From: ENR-C587 sp942493235
Lineage (GTDB): Bacteria; Bacteroidota; Ignavibacteria; Kapaibacteriales; UBA2268
Assembly: GCA_942493235.1 (NCBI GenBank)
Contig: OW818676.1
Location: 2,356,001 to 2,420,000 of the forward strand
Direction: 5' to 3'
DNA length: 64,000 nt
The notes under the pieces were generated by a model that made no database searches, was not told the origin of the DNA, and saw only the letters and a list, made by a program, of their open reading frames with translations. A program made the translations under genes and the position numbers. Position 1 is the first letter of the stretch. The number at the start of each line of letters is the position of its first letter. Positions 1 through 7,867 of the stretch are shown one piece after another.

Positions 1-439
1 GTACCCTACAATCTTCAGCAATCAGTACTTTTTTAAGTTTGGCATCTTTTAAATATTCGGCTGTTCTCATAAAAAATGAAAATGCCAAATCAAAATTTTC
101 ATTTTTTATTAGCCGGTTTACAGTTTTTGCAAATTCCGGCTGAGTATAGAATTTGATTTCTAATGGAGAAATAAGTTTTGTAAAATACGAAGACTTGAAT
201 GCAGCTTTAAGCGGATTTAAAGGCACCATATATACCTTAATGCCTAATTTTTCTAATTCTTGGATATATTCATCGGGAGAATTTTTCCCTTGATAGAAAG
301 TTACTAAGCTGGTATTATAATTCTTTCCTAAATAAGCAAGCAAATTATAGGACTTTATCCTGTCCCCTCCGATTAAAGGAAAGGGAATTCTGGGAGTTAG
401 AAACAGTATGTTTTTTATTTCTTTGCTATTCAAATTCAT
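1..439 (-). CDS. Glycosyltransferase (GT4-like), N-terminal part, cut by window edge
   Basis: The minus strand is open from an ATG at 439 to the left edge, giving about 146 residues with no stop. It begins MNLNSKEIKNILFLTPRIPF and continues with a GGDRIKSYNLLAYL stretch. The pattern LFLTPRIPFP-(x)-GGDRIKSYN is the N-terminal nucleotide-fold signature of GT4-type sugar transferases that act on exopolysaccharide or glycan building. The C-terminal donor-binding half lies outside the window, so donor and acceptor cannot be named. The start is 7 bp beyond the stop of the histidine kinase gene on the same strand, so the two may be cotranscribed. Family assignment rests only on this N-terminal motif. 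Confidence 0.7.
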   Translation of the reverse strand, partial: MNLNSKEIKNILFLTPRIPFPLIGGDRIKSYNLLAYLGKNYNTSLVTFYQGKNSPDEYIQELEKLGIKVYMVPLNPLKAAFKSSYFTKLISPLEIKFYTQPEFAKTVNRLIKNENFDLAFSFFMRTAEYLKDAKLKKVLIAEDCRV

Positions 440-446
440 TACTAAC

Positions 447-2165
447 TTACTTTACACTATTGCACTCAATAACGGAATTCAAATATACGATTATTTTTGT
501 TCCTATTAACTTATTAGATTGAATTTTTATTTCTCCTGACAGAATATTTATAAACTTCTTAGTAATAAAAAGTCCCAGCCCAATCCCTTCATAAGAGCGT
601 GTGATTTCCATTTCCTCTTGCGAAAACAGCTCGAAGACCTTTTCTAAATAGTCCGAATCTATACCTATTCCGGTATCTTCGATGGAAACCTGAATAGTAT
701 TGCTTTTAGTATCTTTATAATCAAGAGTAACAGTTATTTTTCCTTGATCAGTATATTTGACTGCATTATCAATCAAATGCTCCATAATTCTTTTAGTTAT
801 ATTAGGCTCTGAAGTTAGTTCAATATCACCAAGCTCGAATATTTCAAAATTTATTCCTTTTTGAATAATTTGAGGTTTATACTTGCTATAAACCGAATGA
901 ATTATATCATTTAAAATAAATGTATTGTAAGATAGACTGTTATCACCGTTTTCAATTCTTGAAATCTGATAAATATCATTTAGCAAATTAAACAAGTAAT
1001 TCAAATGGTTTTGAATTAATTCTATATATTCAATGGATTTCGGACTTTCAAGAGTTTCTATTTCATTTTTCAATAAAGAAAGATATCCAAAAATAATATT
1101 AAAAGGTGTTTGCAATTCGTGTGATAGATTTCTTAAAATATTTTCTTTAGTATTAACTAATTCTTCGGCTTTTTGTTTAGCAATTACAACTGCCGAATAC
1201 AAAGATTCAAGTTCGGAATTTTTTTCTTGTAATATTATATTAAGACTGATTTTTGTCTTATATCTGTAATATACAAAAACTACAATTAGCAAAGTAATCA
1301 AAAATCCGAACATTGCAAAGTACATATAATAGCTTTGATTTTTATTTTTCAAGTCTTGGATATTATGCTGTTGTTCTTTTGAGTTATATTTCTTTTCGGT
1401 ATCTTGAATCAATCTTTCTTTTTCAATTTTATAAATAGAATCTTTATATTTATAATATAAAGTGATATATTGATAAGCTTTAGGATAATTATTTAAGGAT
1501 TTATAAGCTTCTGACAAATATTTGTAAGATAGAAACAGGTTTTCCATATCATTCGAATTTTTAACAATTTCAAGGGCGTTGTAGAAAAATGAAATACCTA
1601 ATTCAATCCTGTTTAATTCGCAATAAATTCTACCAATACTATTGTAGCTTACGGCTAAGCCTTGCTTATCATTGAACTTAATATATAAAATTTTAGCTTT
1701 TTGAAAATAAGCTAAAGCATTCTTGTAATCAGAAATTTCCGAATAAATAAGACCTAATTTTTTATAGGTATTTGCCAAAATTTTCGTATCACCATATTTT
1801 TTTACTACATTATAGGCATCAATTGTATATTTTAAAGATTTTTCATAATCGCCTAAAAAGCGATATGCTCGACCAATATCAGCATAAGAATTGCCAATGT
1901 GTATTGAATCTCTTAATTGCTTATAAATTTCCAATTCTTTTAGGTGATATTCTAAAGATGTTTTATAATTTTCCAATCTTTTGTTAAGCAGACCGCGGTA
2001 ATTAAATAATAATGCTTTAATATGTAAAGCTTTCGTACTATTTTTTTCAGAGTAGTTATTATCAAGCACTTTCAAGGCATTGTTAAATAATTCGTTGGCT
2101 GTAATGTAAATTCCGGTTTGAGTATAACATCTACCGGTATAGATCTGCATTTCGGCATAGTCCAA
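447..2165 (-). CDS. Sensor histidine kinase with TPRs, main part after a frameshift
   Basis: This frame encodes TPR-like helical pairs (residues 1-240), a short coiled segment, one membrane span (about 281-301), a second coiled coil, a HisKA domain with phospho-acceptor His 349 in SHELQTP, and a HATPase domain with N box (DNAVKYT), G1 (DTGIGI) and G2 (GIGLGLF). It is a cytoplasm-facing transmitter downstream of TPRs that would lie outside the membrane. The first usable codon here is only a TTG. The TPR array continues upstream in another frame (2167-2502), so this is the 3' portion of a single 684-residue gene broken at a run of seven A residues (2199-2205). No cognate regulator is adjacent on this strand. 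Kinase function is clear; signal unknown. Confidence 0.9.
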   Translation of the reverse strand: MDYAEMQIYTGRCYTQTGIYITANELFNNALKVLDNNYSEKNSTKALHIKALLFNYRGLLNKRLENYKTSLEYHLKELEIYKQLRDSIHIGNSYADIGRAYRFLGDYEKSLKYTIDAYNVVKKYGDTKILANTYKKLGLIYSEISDYKNALAYFQKAKILYIKFNDKQGLAVSYNSIGRIYCELNRIELGISFFYNALEIVKNSNDMENLFLSYKYLSEAYKSLNNYPKAYQYITLYYKYKDSIYKIEKERLIQDTEKKYNSKEQQHNIQDLKNKNQSYYMYFAMFGFLITLLIVVFVYYRYKTKISLNIILQEKNSELESLYSAVVIAKQKAEELVNTKENILRNLSHELQTPFNIIFGYLSLLKNEIETLESPKSIEYIELIQNHLNYLFNLLNDIYQISRIENGDNSLSYNTFILNDIIHSVYSKYKPQIIQKGINFEIFELGDIELTSEPNITKRIMEHLIDNAVKYTDQGKITVTLDYKDTKSNTIQVSIEDTGIGIDSDYLEKVFELFSQEEMEITRSYEGIGLGLFITKKFINILSGEIKIQSNKLIGTKIIVYLNSVIECNSVK

Positions 2166-2166
2166 T

Positions 2167-2502
2167 TTATCGCCAAAAGAATAATATAGATTTGCGGCTT
2201 TTTTTAAGTCTTTTTATTGCATCTTCAAACAAGTTTAAATCCAATAATGATTTACCGGCAATAGCCAAAGCTTCGGCTTGCTCATTAAGAAATTCATATT
2301 TCAAAGCTAATTTGTAAGCTCTGTCGGCTATCATTAATGAAGTATCGGCAGATATGGCAAAGACTGTGTTTGCTTGCTTTATTAAATATTCGATTTCTTT
2401 TTTTTGCTTTTTTTTTCCATAAAGTGCATCATCAACTTGTTCGGAAGCACAAGCTATTATACAGAAAAAATATATTAAAACTATAGTATTTATTATTCTC
2501 AT
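2167..2502 (-). CDS. N-terminal part of the TPR histidine kinase (signal peptide and first TPRs)
   Basis: This frame starts at ATG 2502 with MRIINTIVLIYFFCIIACAS, a signal peptide with a possible lipobox-like IIAC, then TPR-like helices (AEALAIAGKSLLDLNLFEDAIKRL) before running out of frame into KKSRKSILFFWR-stop. Removing one A from the A7 run at 2199-2205 changes the end to LKKAANLYYSFGDKLDYAEM and joins it to the kinase ORF, restoring a single 684-residue protein. A longer start at 2580 exists, but the signal peptide and a promoter-like element at 2522-2529 favour 2502. Either the strain has lost this kinase, slippage rescues it, or the base is a sequencing error. Confidence 0.8.
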   Translation of the reverse strand: MRIINTIVLIYFFCIIACASEQVDDALYGKKKQKKEIEYLIKQANTVFAISADTSLMIADRAYKLALKYEFLNEQAEALAIAGKSLLDLNLFEDAIKRLKKSRKSILFFWR

Positions 2503-2521
2503 CTTTTCTTGTCCATTTTTG

Positions 2522-2551
2522 CAAACATAATATAAAGAAAATTCTAACAAA
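2522..2551 (-). promoter_or_regulatory. Bacteroidota-type promoter of the TPR histidine kinase gene
   Basis: On the minus strand TATGTTTG (2529-2522) matches the TAnnTTTG -7 element, and TTTG (2551-2548) lies 18 bp upstream as the -33 element. The -7 box is 20 bp before ATG 2502, giving a very short leader. Motif match only. Confidence 0.5.
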
Positions 2552-2624
2552 TTCAAAACAGAAGAATTAAATTTGAACAAAAATTCTTCTATTCGTTATT
2601 TTGTGCGAGTATAAAGGGTGGCTT

Positions 2625-2680
2625 GGGGATATGGGGTTTGGGGTTCGGGGATAGGGGATAGGGTTTGGAATTAGGAAATG
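2625..2680. repeat. G-rich low-complexity tract (G-quadruplex-prone)
   Basis: Runs of GGGG separated by TTT, TTC or ATA make a degenerate 6-8-bp repeat such as GGGGTTTGGGGTTCGGGG. The same wording recurs at 11538-11670, at 40629-40663, and on the opposite strand at 2970-3042. Four consecutive G4 runs with 3-nt loops satisfy the intramolecular G-quadruplex rule. Confidence 0.8.
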
Positions 2681-2683
2681 CAC

Positions 2684-2717
2684 GCCTCCGTACTACGCTC
2701 TGCGTAGTGCGGCTGGT
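2684..2717. repeat. Palindromic repeat, TACGC-TCT-GCGTA family, copy 1
   Basis: An 11-bp stem CCGTACTACGC (2688-2698), loop TCT, and partner GCGTAGTGCGG (2702-2712) with a single G-T wobble, followed by CTGGT. Other copies are at 2921-2953 and 54055-54087; a related one with the same core on the opposite strand is at 34524-34546. Outer stem bases differ between copies but stay paired. Confidence 0.8.
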
Positions 2718-2880
2718 GGCGGAAAATCTTTCAACCTCACCCAAACCCTCTCCAAAGGAGAGGGCTTAAAGATTGTATATTGATGATAGAGGTAACTGTT
2801 TAGTTGCTAATCTCCAAATTCCTATCCAATGGAGGGGTGTCATCGCGAAGCGATGACGGGGTGGTTCTTTTTTCGGGGTT
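2718..2880. repeat. Multi-hairpin intergenic module, copy A
   Basis: About 160 bp containing, in order, a CCCTCTCC-AAA-GGAGAGGG hairpin (2749-2767), a conserved spacer CTTAAAGATTGTATATTGAT, a weaker CCTATCCAATGGAGGGG pairing, and a TCATCGC-GAA-GCGATGA hairpin (2840-2856) followed by CGGGGTGG. The same order and spacing recur at 53612-53776, 51 kb away. Open frames across it on the minus strand have repetitive, non-protein-like translations, so I treat it as non-coding. Confidence 0.75.
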
Positions 2881-2920
2881 CGGGGGTAGGATATAGGGAA
2901 TAGGAATTGGCAATATGCTC

Positions 2921-2953
2921 GCCTCCGTACTACGCTCTGTGTAGTGCGGCTGG
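2921..2953. repeat. Palindromic repeat, TACGC-TCT-GCGTA family, copy 2
   Basis: CCGTACTACGC (2925-2935), TCT, GTGTAGTGCGG (2939-2949). It differs from copy 1 at 2684-2717 by one stem base that leaves a wobble pair. It follows module copy A and precedes the C-rich tract, so the block 2625-3042 reads as G-rich tract, hairpin, module, hairpin, C-rich tract. Confidence 0.75.
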
Positions 2954-2969
2954 TTACTGAAAATTTTTT

Positions 2970-3042
2970 CAACCCCACCCAAACCCCGAACCCCAAACTC
3001 CAAACTCCCAAACCCCAAACTCCAAACTCCCAAACCCCAATT
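2970..3042. repeat. C-rich low-complexity tract (complement of the G-rich repeat)
   Basis: Repeats of AAACCCC, AACCCC and AAACTCC run for about 70 bp; the minus strand is G-quadruplex-prone. It lies 180 bp upstream of the hydrogenase operon. Between it and the operon start (3043-3219) the DNA is AT-rich and I see only a GGAG ribosome-binding site before 3220. Confidence 0.75.
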
Positions 3043-3219
3043 ATCAAATTAGGTGTTTATTAAAGTTATATAAACTGAATAAGATTCATTTTTGTTGAAA
3101 TTACTTAGCAACACTCGGTTACAGATATAACGAAAAATACCCAAAAAAGGAAAAATATTTGTTTAATTGCAAATACAAAAATGCGAAAATTTGATTTAAA
3201 TATTTAAACGGAGAAACGT

Positions 3220-3588
3220 ATGTACAAAATTGCAATAATTGATGATGATCCGGACATCATAGAGGCAACCACTCTTCTATTAAATTCAAGAGGCTATGAT
3301 GTAGTTTCAGCTCAGAATGTAGAAGACGCATTAGAATTAGTACCTAAAGAAAAGCCGGATTTAATCATCTTAGATGTAGTGATGGTTGAGCCCGACGACG
3401 GATTTTATTTAGCAAATAAATTTCGGAAAAATGGAATTGATACTCCAATATTGATGTTAACTTCTATTGCCAAAGTAACCGGTTACAGCTTTGGCAATAA
3501 TGATTCGCTCCCGATACAAGATTTCTTAGAGAAACCGATTGCACCGGATGCCCTGCTTGAAAAAATTAAACAATATTTAAAACAATAA
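3220..3588 (+). CDS. CheY-like single-domain response regulator, first gene of the hydrogenase operon
   Basis: A stand-alone receiver domain of 122 residues with the acidic triad DDD (8-10), phospho-acceptor Asp 52 (LIILDVVM), a switch Thr/Ser in MLTSIA and the conserved Lys in FLEKPIAP near 105. There is no output domain. An AACGGAGAAACGT ribosome-binding region precedes ATG 3220. Only 14 bp separate it from the NuoE-like hydrogenase subunit, with AGGAG in the gap, so it is cotranscribed with hydCBA. A receiver here could modulate the hydrogenase or act through a kinase elsewhere; no partner kinase is adjacent. Receiver identity is certain; role is inference from position. Confidence 0.92.
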   Translation: MYKIAIIDDDPDIIEATTLLLNSRGYDVVSAQNVEDALELVPKEKPDLIILDVVMVEPDDGFYLANKFRKNGIDTPILMLTSIAKVTGYSFGNNDSLPIQDFLEKPIAPDALLEKIKQYLKQ

Positions 3589-3602
3589 ATACAGGAGCGT
3601 AT

Positions 3603-4076
3603 ATGTTAGTTAGTGAAAAGAACGCCCTTACGATTGATATTGAGAACTTAGTAAGTCAATATGGCACTACCAGAGCATCACTTTTACCGATTTTGCAGGG
3701 TATTCAATCAAAGCATGGTTATATATCTGAATTTGCACAGCAGGAAATTGCTCGTATGCTTGATATACATCCTGTAGAAGTATATGGAGTTACTACATTC
3801 TATGCTTATTTAAGAAGTGAACGAAAGGGCAGATACATTGTTAAGCTATGCAGGACAATTTCTTGCGATTTGATGGGTAAGCAGGCTATTGCACGCACTA
3901 TCGAAAGAGAGCTCGGTATCAAATTTGGCGAAACTACTCATGATAAAAAATTCTCTTTAGAATATATTAATTGCATGGGTATGTGCGACGAAGGTCCGGC
4001 AATGTTAGTTAATGATGATGTTCATACTCATCTGAATCCTCATGATGTTGTAGATATTCTTAAAAATTATAAATAA
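3603..4076 (+). CDS. hydC: NAD-linked [FeFe] hydrogenase gamma subunit (NuoE-like [2Fe-2S] protein)
   Basis: A thioredoxin-fold [2Fe-2S] protein of 157 residues, the length usual for NuoE/HydC. The helical N-terminal region (LLPILQGIQSKHGYIS, VYGVTTFYAYL) is typical, and the four cluster ligands are Cys 83, Cys 88, Cys 124 and Cys 128 (CRTISC and CMGMC). In HydABC complexes this subunit passes electrons between the flavin subunit and the rest of the enzyme in the cytoplasm. It lies 12 bp upstream of the NuoF-like gene. The context with an [FeFe] hydrogenase catalytic subunit rather than complex I genes sets the name. Confidence 0.92.
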   Translation: MLVSEKNALTIDIENLVSQYGTTRASLLPILQGIQSKHGYISEFAQQEIARMLDIHPVEVYGVTTFYAYLRSERKGRYIVKLCRTISCDLMGKQAIARTIERELGIKFGETTHDKKFSLEYINCMGMCDEGPAMLVNDDVHTHLNPHDVVDILKNYK

Positions 4077-4088
4077 TGGAATTGTGTT

Positions 4089-5267
4089 ATGCCAATTTTA
4101 AACGGAACAATCCTATATACGGATGAAAATTTGTACGGTGGTCTGGAGATGGCACTCAAGCAATCTCCTCAAGATGTACTAATTGAAGTACGTGAATCCG
4201 GGCTTAAAGGTCGTGGCGGAGCCGGATTCCCCACCGGAACAAAATGGATGCTTGCCGCTGCGGCTAATTCGGATAACAAGTACGTTATCTGTAATGCTGA
4301 TGAGGGCGAGCCGGGTACATTTAAAGACAGAGTGTTACTTGATGAATATCCCCGACAAGTATTCGAAGGTATGGTTATCGGTGGCTATGCTATCGGTTCA
4401 AACAGAGGGTATGTATATTTAAGGGGTGAATACAGGTATTTGCTTAAACACCTCGAGCATGAATTAGACAAAATGAGAAAAGAAAAATTTCTTGGTGATA
4501 ATATTAATGGGCAAGGTTTCAATTTTGATATAGAAATCCGGCTCGGCTCCGGGGCTTATGTATGTGGAGAAGAATCAGCACTGATTGAATCGCTTGAGGG
4601 GCACAGGGGCGAGCCACGTAACCGTCCACCATTTCCGGTAAATACCGGATTTATGGGGCATCCTACTATTGTCAATAACGTTGAAACATTCGCTATTATA
4701 CCGATAATATTAAAAAATAAAGCTGAATGGTTGAGGCAGATAGGTACTTCCACTTCAAAAGGTACTAAATTGATTTCTGTTTCGGGGGACTGCGATCGAC
4801 CCGGAGTTTACGAGATACCATTCGGAACTACGGTATATGAATTGTTAGAGATGGTCGGAGCAAAAGATATTAAAGCCGTACAGGTCGGTGGTGCATCCGG
4901 CTTTTGTGTTCCTAATTACGAACTTAATCGTTCTTTATCTTTTGAGGATTTGCCTACAGGCGGCTCGATAATTATTTTCAATAAGACAAGAGACATGCTT
5001 ACGGTATTGAAAAACTTTATGGAATTCTTTGTAGAGGAAAGCTGCGGTCAATGCACTCCTTGCCGCGTTGGTAATGTGAAGCTCCTTGAAGGAATTAAAA
5101 TGGTAGAAGAAGGGAACTGCACTATGTCATATCTGAAAGAGCTGATTGAGTTAGGTAAATCAATGCAATTTGCTTCTAAATGTGGGCTGGGTCAGTCTAG
5201 TCCCAATCCGTTTATTTCAATTATGACACATTTTGAAAATGAAATATTCTTACAACATAAGGGTTAA
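4089..5267 (+). CDS. hydB: NAD-linked [FeFe] hydrogenase beta subunit (short NuoF-like flavoprotein)
   Basis: FMN- and NADH-binding subunit: GRGGAGFPTGTKW (41-53) and NADEGEPGTFKDR (69-81) mark the Rossmann-like FMN/NADH site, a SLBB region follows (about 225-300), and ligands Cys 319, 322, 325 and 365 (CGQCTPC plus CGLG) hold a [4Fe-4S] cluster. At 392 residues it lacks both the N-terminal [2Fe-2S] thioredoxin-like domain and the C-terminal 2x[4Fe-4S] ferredoxin domain known from bifurcating HydB of about 600 residues. Electron bifurcation depends on such extra domains in characterized enzymes, so this complex may be a plain NADH-dependent hydrogenase; that is inference. It is 2 bp upstream of hydA. 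Confidence 0.92.
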   Translation: MPILNGTILYTDENLYGGLEMALKQSPQDVLIEVRESGLKGRGGAGFPTGTKWMLAAAANSDNKYVICNADEGEPGTFKDRVLLDEYPRQVFEGMVIGGYAIGSNRGYVYLRGEYRYLLKHLEHELDKMRKEKFLGDNINGQGFNFDIEIRLGSGAYVCGEESALIESLEGHRGEPRNRPPFPVNTGFMGHPTIVNNVETFAIIPIILKNKAEWLRQIGTSTSKGTKLISVSGDCDRPGVYEIPFGTTVYELLEMVGAKDIKAVQVGGASGFCVPNYELNRSLSFEDLPTGGSIIIFNKTRDMLTVLKNFMEFFVEESCGQCTPCRVGNVKLLEGIKMVEEGNCTMSYLKELIELGKSMQFASKCGLGQSSPNPFISIMTHFENEIFLQHKG

Positions 5268-5269
5268 TT

Positions 5270-7144
5270 ATGGGAAACGCATATTCAAGCAGAGCTCCGG
5301 TCAGCCAGCAGAGAATAAATATTGAAAAACCTAATGAAGGTGATATTGGCGGTCAAGTTTTAATTGAAATTAACGGTAAACCAATTAAAGTACCGCTGGG
5401 AACAACAATTCTATCTGCCTGCAGAGAGCATAATATTCATATACCGACTCTATGCTATCATGAAGATCTATGTATAGCCGGAGTATGCCGTATTTGTGTT
5501 GTCGAAATAGAGGGTATGCCTAAATTGCAAGCAGCATGTGCATTTCCCGTTACTTCCAAAATAAAAGTAAAAACAAGCTCTGAAAAAGTTCGTAAGGCTC
5601 GTCGCCATATTCTTGATTTAATGCTTAGTGAGCATTACGGCGAATGCTATTCATGCCATAGAAATAATAATTGTGAATTACAAGCACTTGCCAAAGAATA
5701 TGGCGTTGACCACTATCGTTTCGGTCATATAGAAAAGAAACGTTACAGAATAGACCAGTCAAGCTATTCCGTAATTCGCGATATGGATAAATGTATCCTA
5801 TGCCGCAGATGTGTCCGTACCTGTATTGATTTGCAGGAAGTCGGCGTTCTGGAGGCTACTAACAGAGGCGACTCTACTAAAATTACTACATTTATGGATA
5901 AGGCTCTTGCTGATGTGGTATGTATCAATTGCGGGCAGTGCATTAATCGATGCCCGACTGCCGCTCTGAAAGCTAATGACCCGTCGGACGAGATTTGGGA
6001 TGCAATAGATAATCCGAAAAAACACGTTATTATCCAGACTGCTCCTTCTCCGAGAGCTTCAATTGGCGAAGCATTCGGTATAGCTCCCGGTAGGTCTATG
6101 ACAGGCGAGTTGAATACCGCTCTTAAAATGATTGGTTTTGATAGAGTTTTTGATACCGACTTCACTGCCGACTTAACGATTATGGAGGAAGGCACTGAAT
6201 TGCTTCTGAGGTTGAAAAGTGTATTAGTTGATAAAGATGAGTCGGTTAAGCTTCCGCAATTTACTTCATGCTCACCGGGCTGGGTTAAATATATAGAGCA
6301 TTTCTATCCCGAATGCTTGGATTATTTATCAAGCTGCAAATCACCTCAGCAGATGTTCGGTTCGGTTATCAAAACCTTCTATGCTCAAGAGCAAGGTATT
6401 GACCCTGCAGATATTGTTACTGTCGCTGTTATGCCATGCTCGGCAAAAAAATATGAGTGTAATCGACCCGAAATGTATGACTCCGGATTTAAAGATATTG
6501 ATTATGGTCTGACTACTCGTGAAACCGCTCAAATGATAAAAGAAGCCGGCATTAATCTGCCTGAGCTTGAAAAATCGCTGCCCGATGACCCATTCGGTAT
6601 GGCTTCCGGTGCGGGATTGATTTTCGGTGCTACCGGCGGTGTTATGGAAGCAGCATTAAGAACGGCTTATGAAATTGTTACAGGTAGAGAAGTGCCGTTT
6701 ACCAATTTAGATATTCAGCCCTGCCGTGGTTTTGAAGGTATTAAGCAGGCATCAGTTAAATTAGCCGATGTATTGCCTGAATGGAGCTTCTTAGAAGGTG
6801 TTGATTTGAACTTTATGATAGCTCACGGTACCGCTAATGCAAAAGTGGTAATGGACATGCTCGTAGCAGGCGAACTTAAAAATATACACTTCATTGAGAT
6901 AATGGCTTGTCCCGGCGGATGTATCGGTGGAGGCGGGCAGCCGATTCCTACTTCTCCTGAAATCAGACGCAAGAGGGCAGAGGCTATCTATGATGAAGAA
7001 AAAGATATGCCTTTCAGAAAGTCTCATGAAAATCCGTATATTAAATATATATATGATAATTTCTTGACTGATGGTCCCTGCGGTCATAAATCACATAGAC
7101 TATTACATACCCATTATGTAAAACGTGGCAAGTTTATTGATTGA
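5270..7144 (+). CDS. hydA: [FeFe] hydrogenase catalytic subunit with NuoG-like N-terminus
   Basis: Produces or oxidizes H2 at an H-cluster. Domains in order: [2Fe-2S] (Cys 62, 73, 76, 90), His-ligated [4Fe-4S] (His 122, Cys 126, 129, 135), two [4Fe-4S] clusters (Cys 175/178/181/185 and 218/221/224/228), H-cluster domain with L1 TSCSPGW (332-338), L2 MPCSAKKYE (388-396) and L3 MACPGGCIGGGGQP (545-558), then the small-subunit-like tail ending PCGHKSHRLLHTHY. The 624-residue length fits trimeric group A3-type HydA. In L1 the usual second Cys (TSCCP), which relays protons in well-studied enzymes, is Ser. Last gene of the operon; a strong hairpin follows. No HydE, HydF or HydG maturase gene is in the window. 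Confidence 0.95.
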   Translation: MGNAYSSRAPVSQQRINIEKPNEGDIGGQVLIEINGKPIKVPLGTTILSACREHNIHIPTLCYHEDLCIAGVCRICVVEIEGMPKLQAACAFPVTSKIKVKTSSEKVRKARRHILDLMLSEHYGECYSCHRNNNCELQALAKEYGVDHYRFGHIEKKRYRIDQSSYSVIRDMDKCILCRRCVRTCIDLQEVGVLEATNRGDSTKITTFMDKALADVVCINCGQCINRCPTAALKANDPSDEIWDAIDNPKKHVIIQTAPSPRASIGEAFGIAPGRSMTGELNTALKMIGFDRVFDTDFTADLTIMEEGTELLLRLKSVLVDKDESVKLPQFTSCSPGWVKYIEHFYPECLDYLSSCKSPQQMFGSVIKTFYAQEQGIDPADIVTVAVMPCSAKKYECNRPEMYDSGFKDIDYGLTTRETAQMIKEAGINLPELEKSLPDDPFGMASGAGLIFGATGGVMEAALRTAYEIVTGREVPFTNLDIQPCRGFEGIKQASVKLADVLPEWSFLEGVDLNFMIAHGTANAKVVMDMLVAGELKNIHFIEIMACPGGCIGGGGQPIPTSPEIRRKRAEAIYDEEKDMPFRKSHENPYIKYIYDNFLTDGPCGHKSHRLLHTHYVKRGKFID

Positions 7145-7153
7145 TTGTATTCC

Positions 7154-7196
7154 TCATCAGATGAGAAGAATTCTTCTCGTCTGATGACTTCTTTTA
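7154..7196 (+). terminator. Terminator hairpin after hydA
   Basis: A near-perfect 34-nt palindrome: TCATCAGATGAGAAGAA pairs with TTCTTCTCGTCTGATGA (17 bp, one wobble), followed by CTTCTTTT. It starts 10 bp after the hydA stop. Confidence 0.7.
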
Positions 7197-7197
7197 G

Positions 7198-7640
7198 TTA
7201 TAAAGTTATAAAGTTATAAAGTGGGAAGTAGGAAGTAGGAAGTGGGAAGTTGGAAGTGGGAAGTTAAAAAGTTAAAAAGTTAAAAAGTTAAAAAGTTAAA
7301 AAGTTAAAAAGTTAAAAAGTTAAAAAGTTAAAAAGTTAAAAGTTAAAAAGTTAAAAGTTATAAAGTTGAAAGTTATAAAGTTGAAAGTTAAAAAGTTAAA
7401 AAGTTAAAAAGTTAAAAAGTTAAAAAGTTTTAAAGTTTTAAAGTGGGAAGTAGGAAATGGGAAATGGGAAATGGGAAATGGGAAGTAGGAAGTTATAAAG
7501 TTGAAAGTTATAAAGTTATAAAGTTATGAAGTTGGAAGTAGGAAGTGGGAAGTAGGAAGTGGGAAGTAGGAAGTGGGAAGTGGGAAGTTAAAAAGTTATA
7601 AAGTTGAAAGTGGAAAGTTGGAAGTGGAAAGTGGAAAGTA
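7198..7640. repeat. Long simple-sequence array (AGTTAAAA and GGGAAGT units)
   Basis: About 440 bp built from two short units. From about 7262 the octamer AGTTAAAA repeats about nine times nearly without error, then drifts through AGTTATAA and AGTTGAA forms and returns for four to five more copies around 7387-7430. It is flanked and interrupted by GGGAAGT/AGGAAGT heptamers (7220-7262, 7440-7490, 7535-7590). On the plus strand it is almost free of C. A minus-strand frame at 7588-7860 overlaps its edge but is not gene-like. A shorter cousin is at 53485-53560. Confidence 0.85.
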
Positions 7641-7723
7641 TAATATGACTATGGAATAAGATAAACGAAAATTGTTTCAAATTGCAATAATTAAGGTTTT
7701 CTACTATCCAGCTCATTGCTTCA

Positions 7724-7817
7724 GAGGCTGTGTAAATACTTTTAAGCAATTGCAAATATTCGTAGTTTATATTCACGAACTCCATTCTACCCCACGCTTC
7801 AGAGGCTGTGTAAAAAT
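7724..7817. repeat. Two solo ends of the GAGGCTGTGTAAA mobile element
   Basis: GAGGCTGTGTAAA occurs at 7724 and at 7802 in the same direction, each preceded by CTTCA. The second follows CCCCACGCTTCA, that is, half of the REP-like palindrome, as if inserted at its loop. No matching right ends are nearby, so these are relics of the 254-bp elements at 23419, 23827 and 26627. Confidence 0.65.
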
Positions 7818-7867
7818 TACTATTAAACTGTAATTTTCCGCAGTTTTTTATCTCCTTCATTTATCAA

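Noticed and set aside
2199..2205. Programmed -1 frameshift site in the kinase gene
   Set aside because: The A7 run resembles slippery sites, but rejoining the frames needs a +1 change (one base removed), so a -1 shift cannot restore it.
2970..3042. Telomere-like repeats
   Set aside because: TTTGGGG-type words resemble ciliate telomeres, but these tracts are internal, degenerate and scattered among genes of a bacterial chromosome.
2766..3047. Open frames of 77-93 codons on the minus strand
   Set aside because: Their translations (GVWGLGVWSLGFG-like) come from the G-rich tract and hairpin module; not protein-like.
7588..7860. A 90-codon open frame on the minus strand
   Set aside because: It overlaps the simple-sequence array and element relics, and its translation is repeat-derived.
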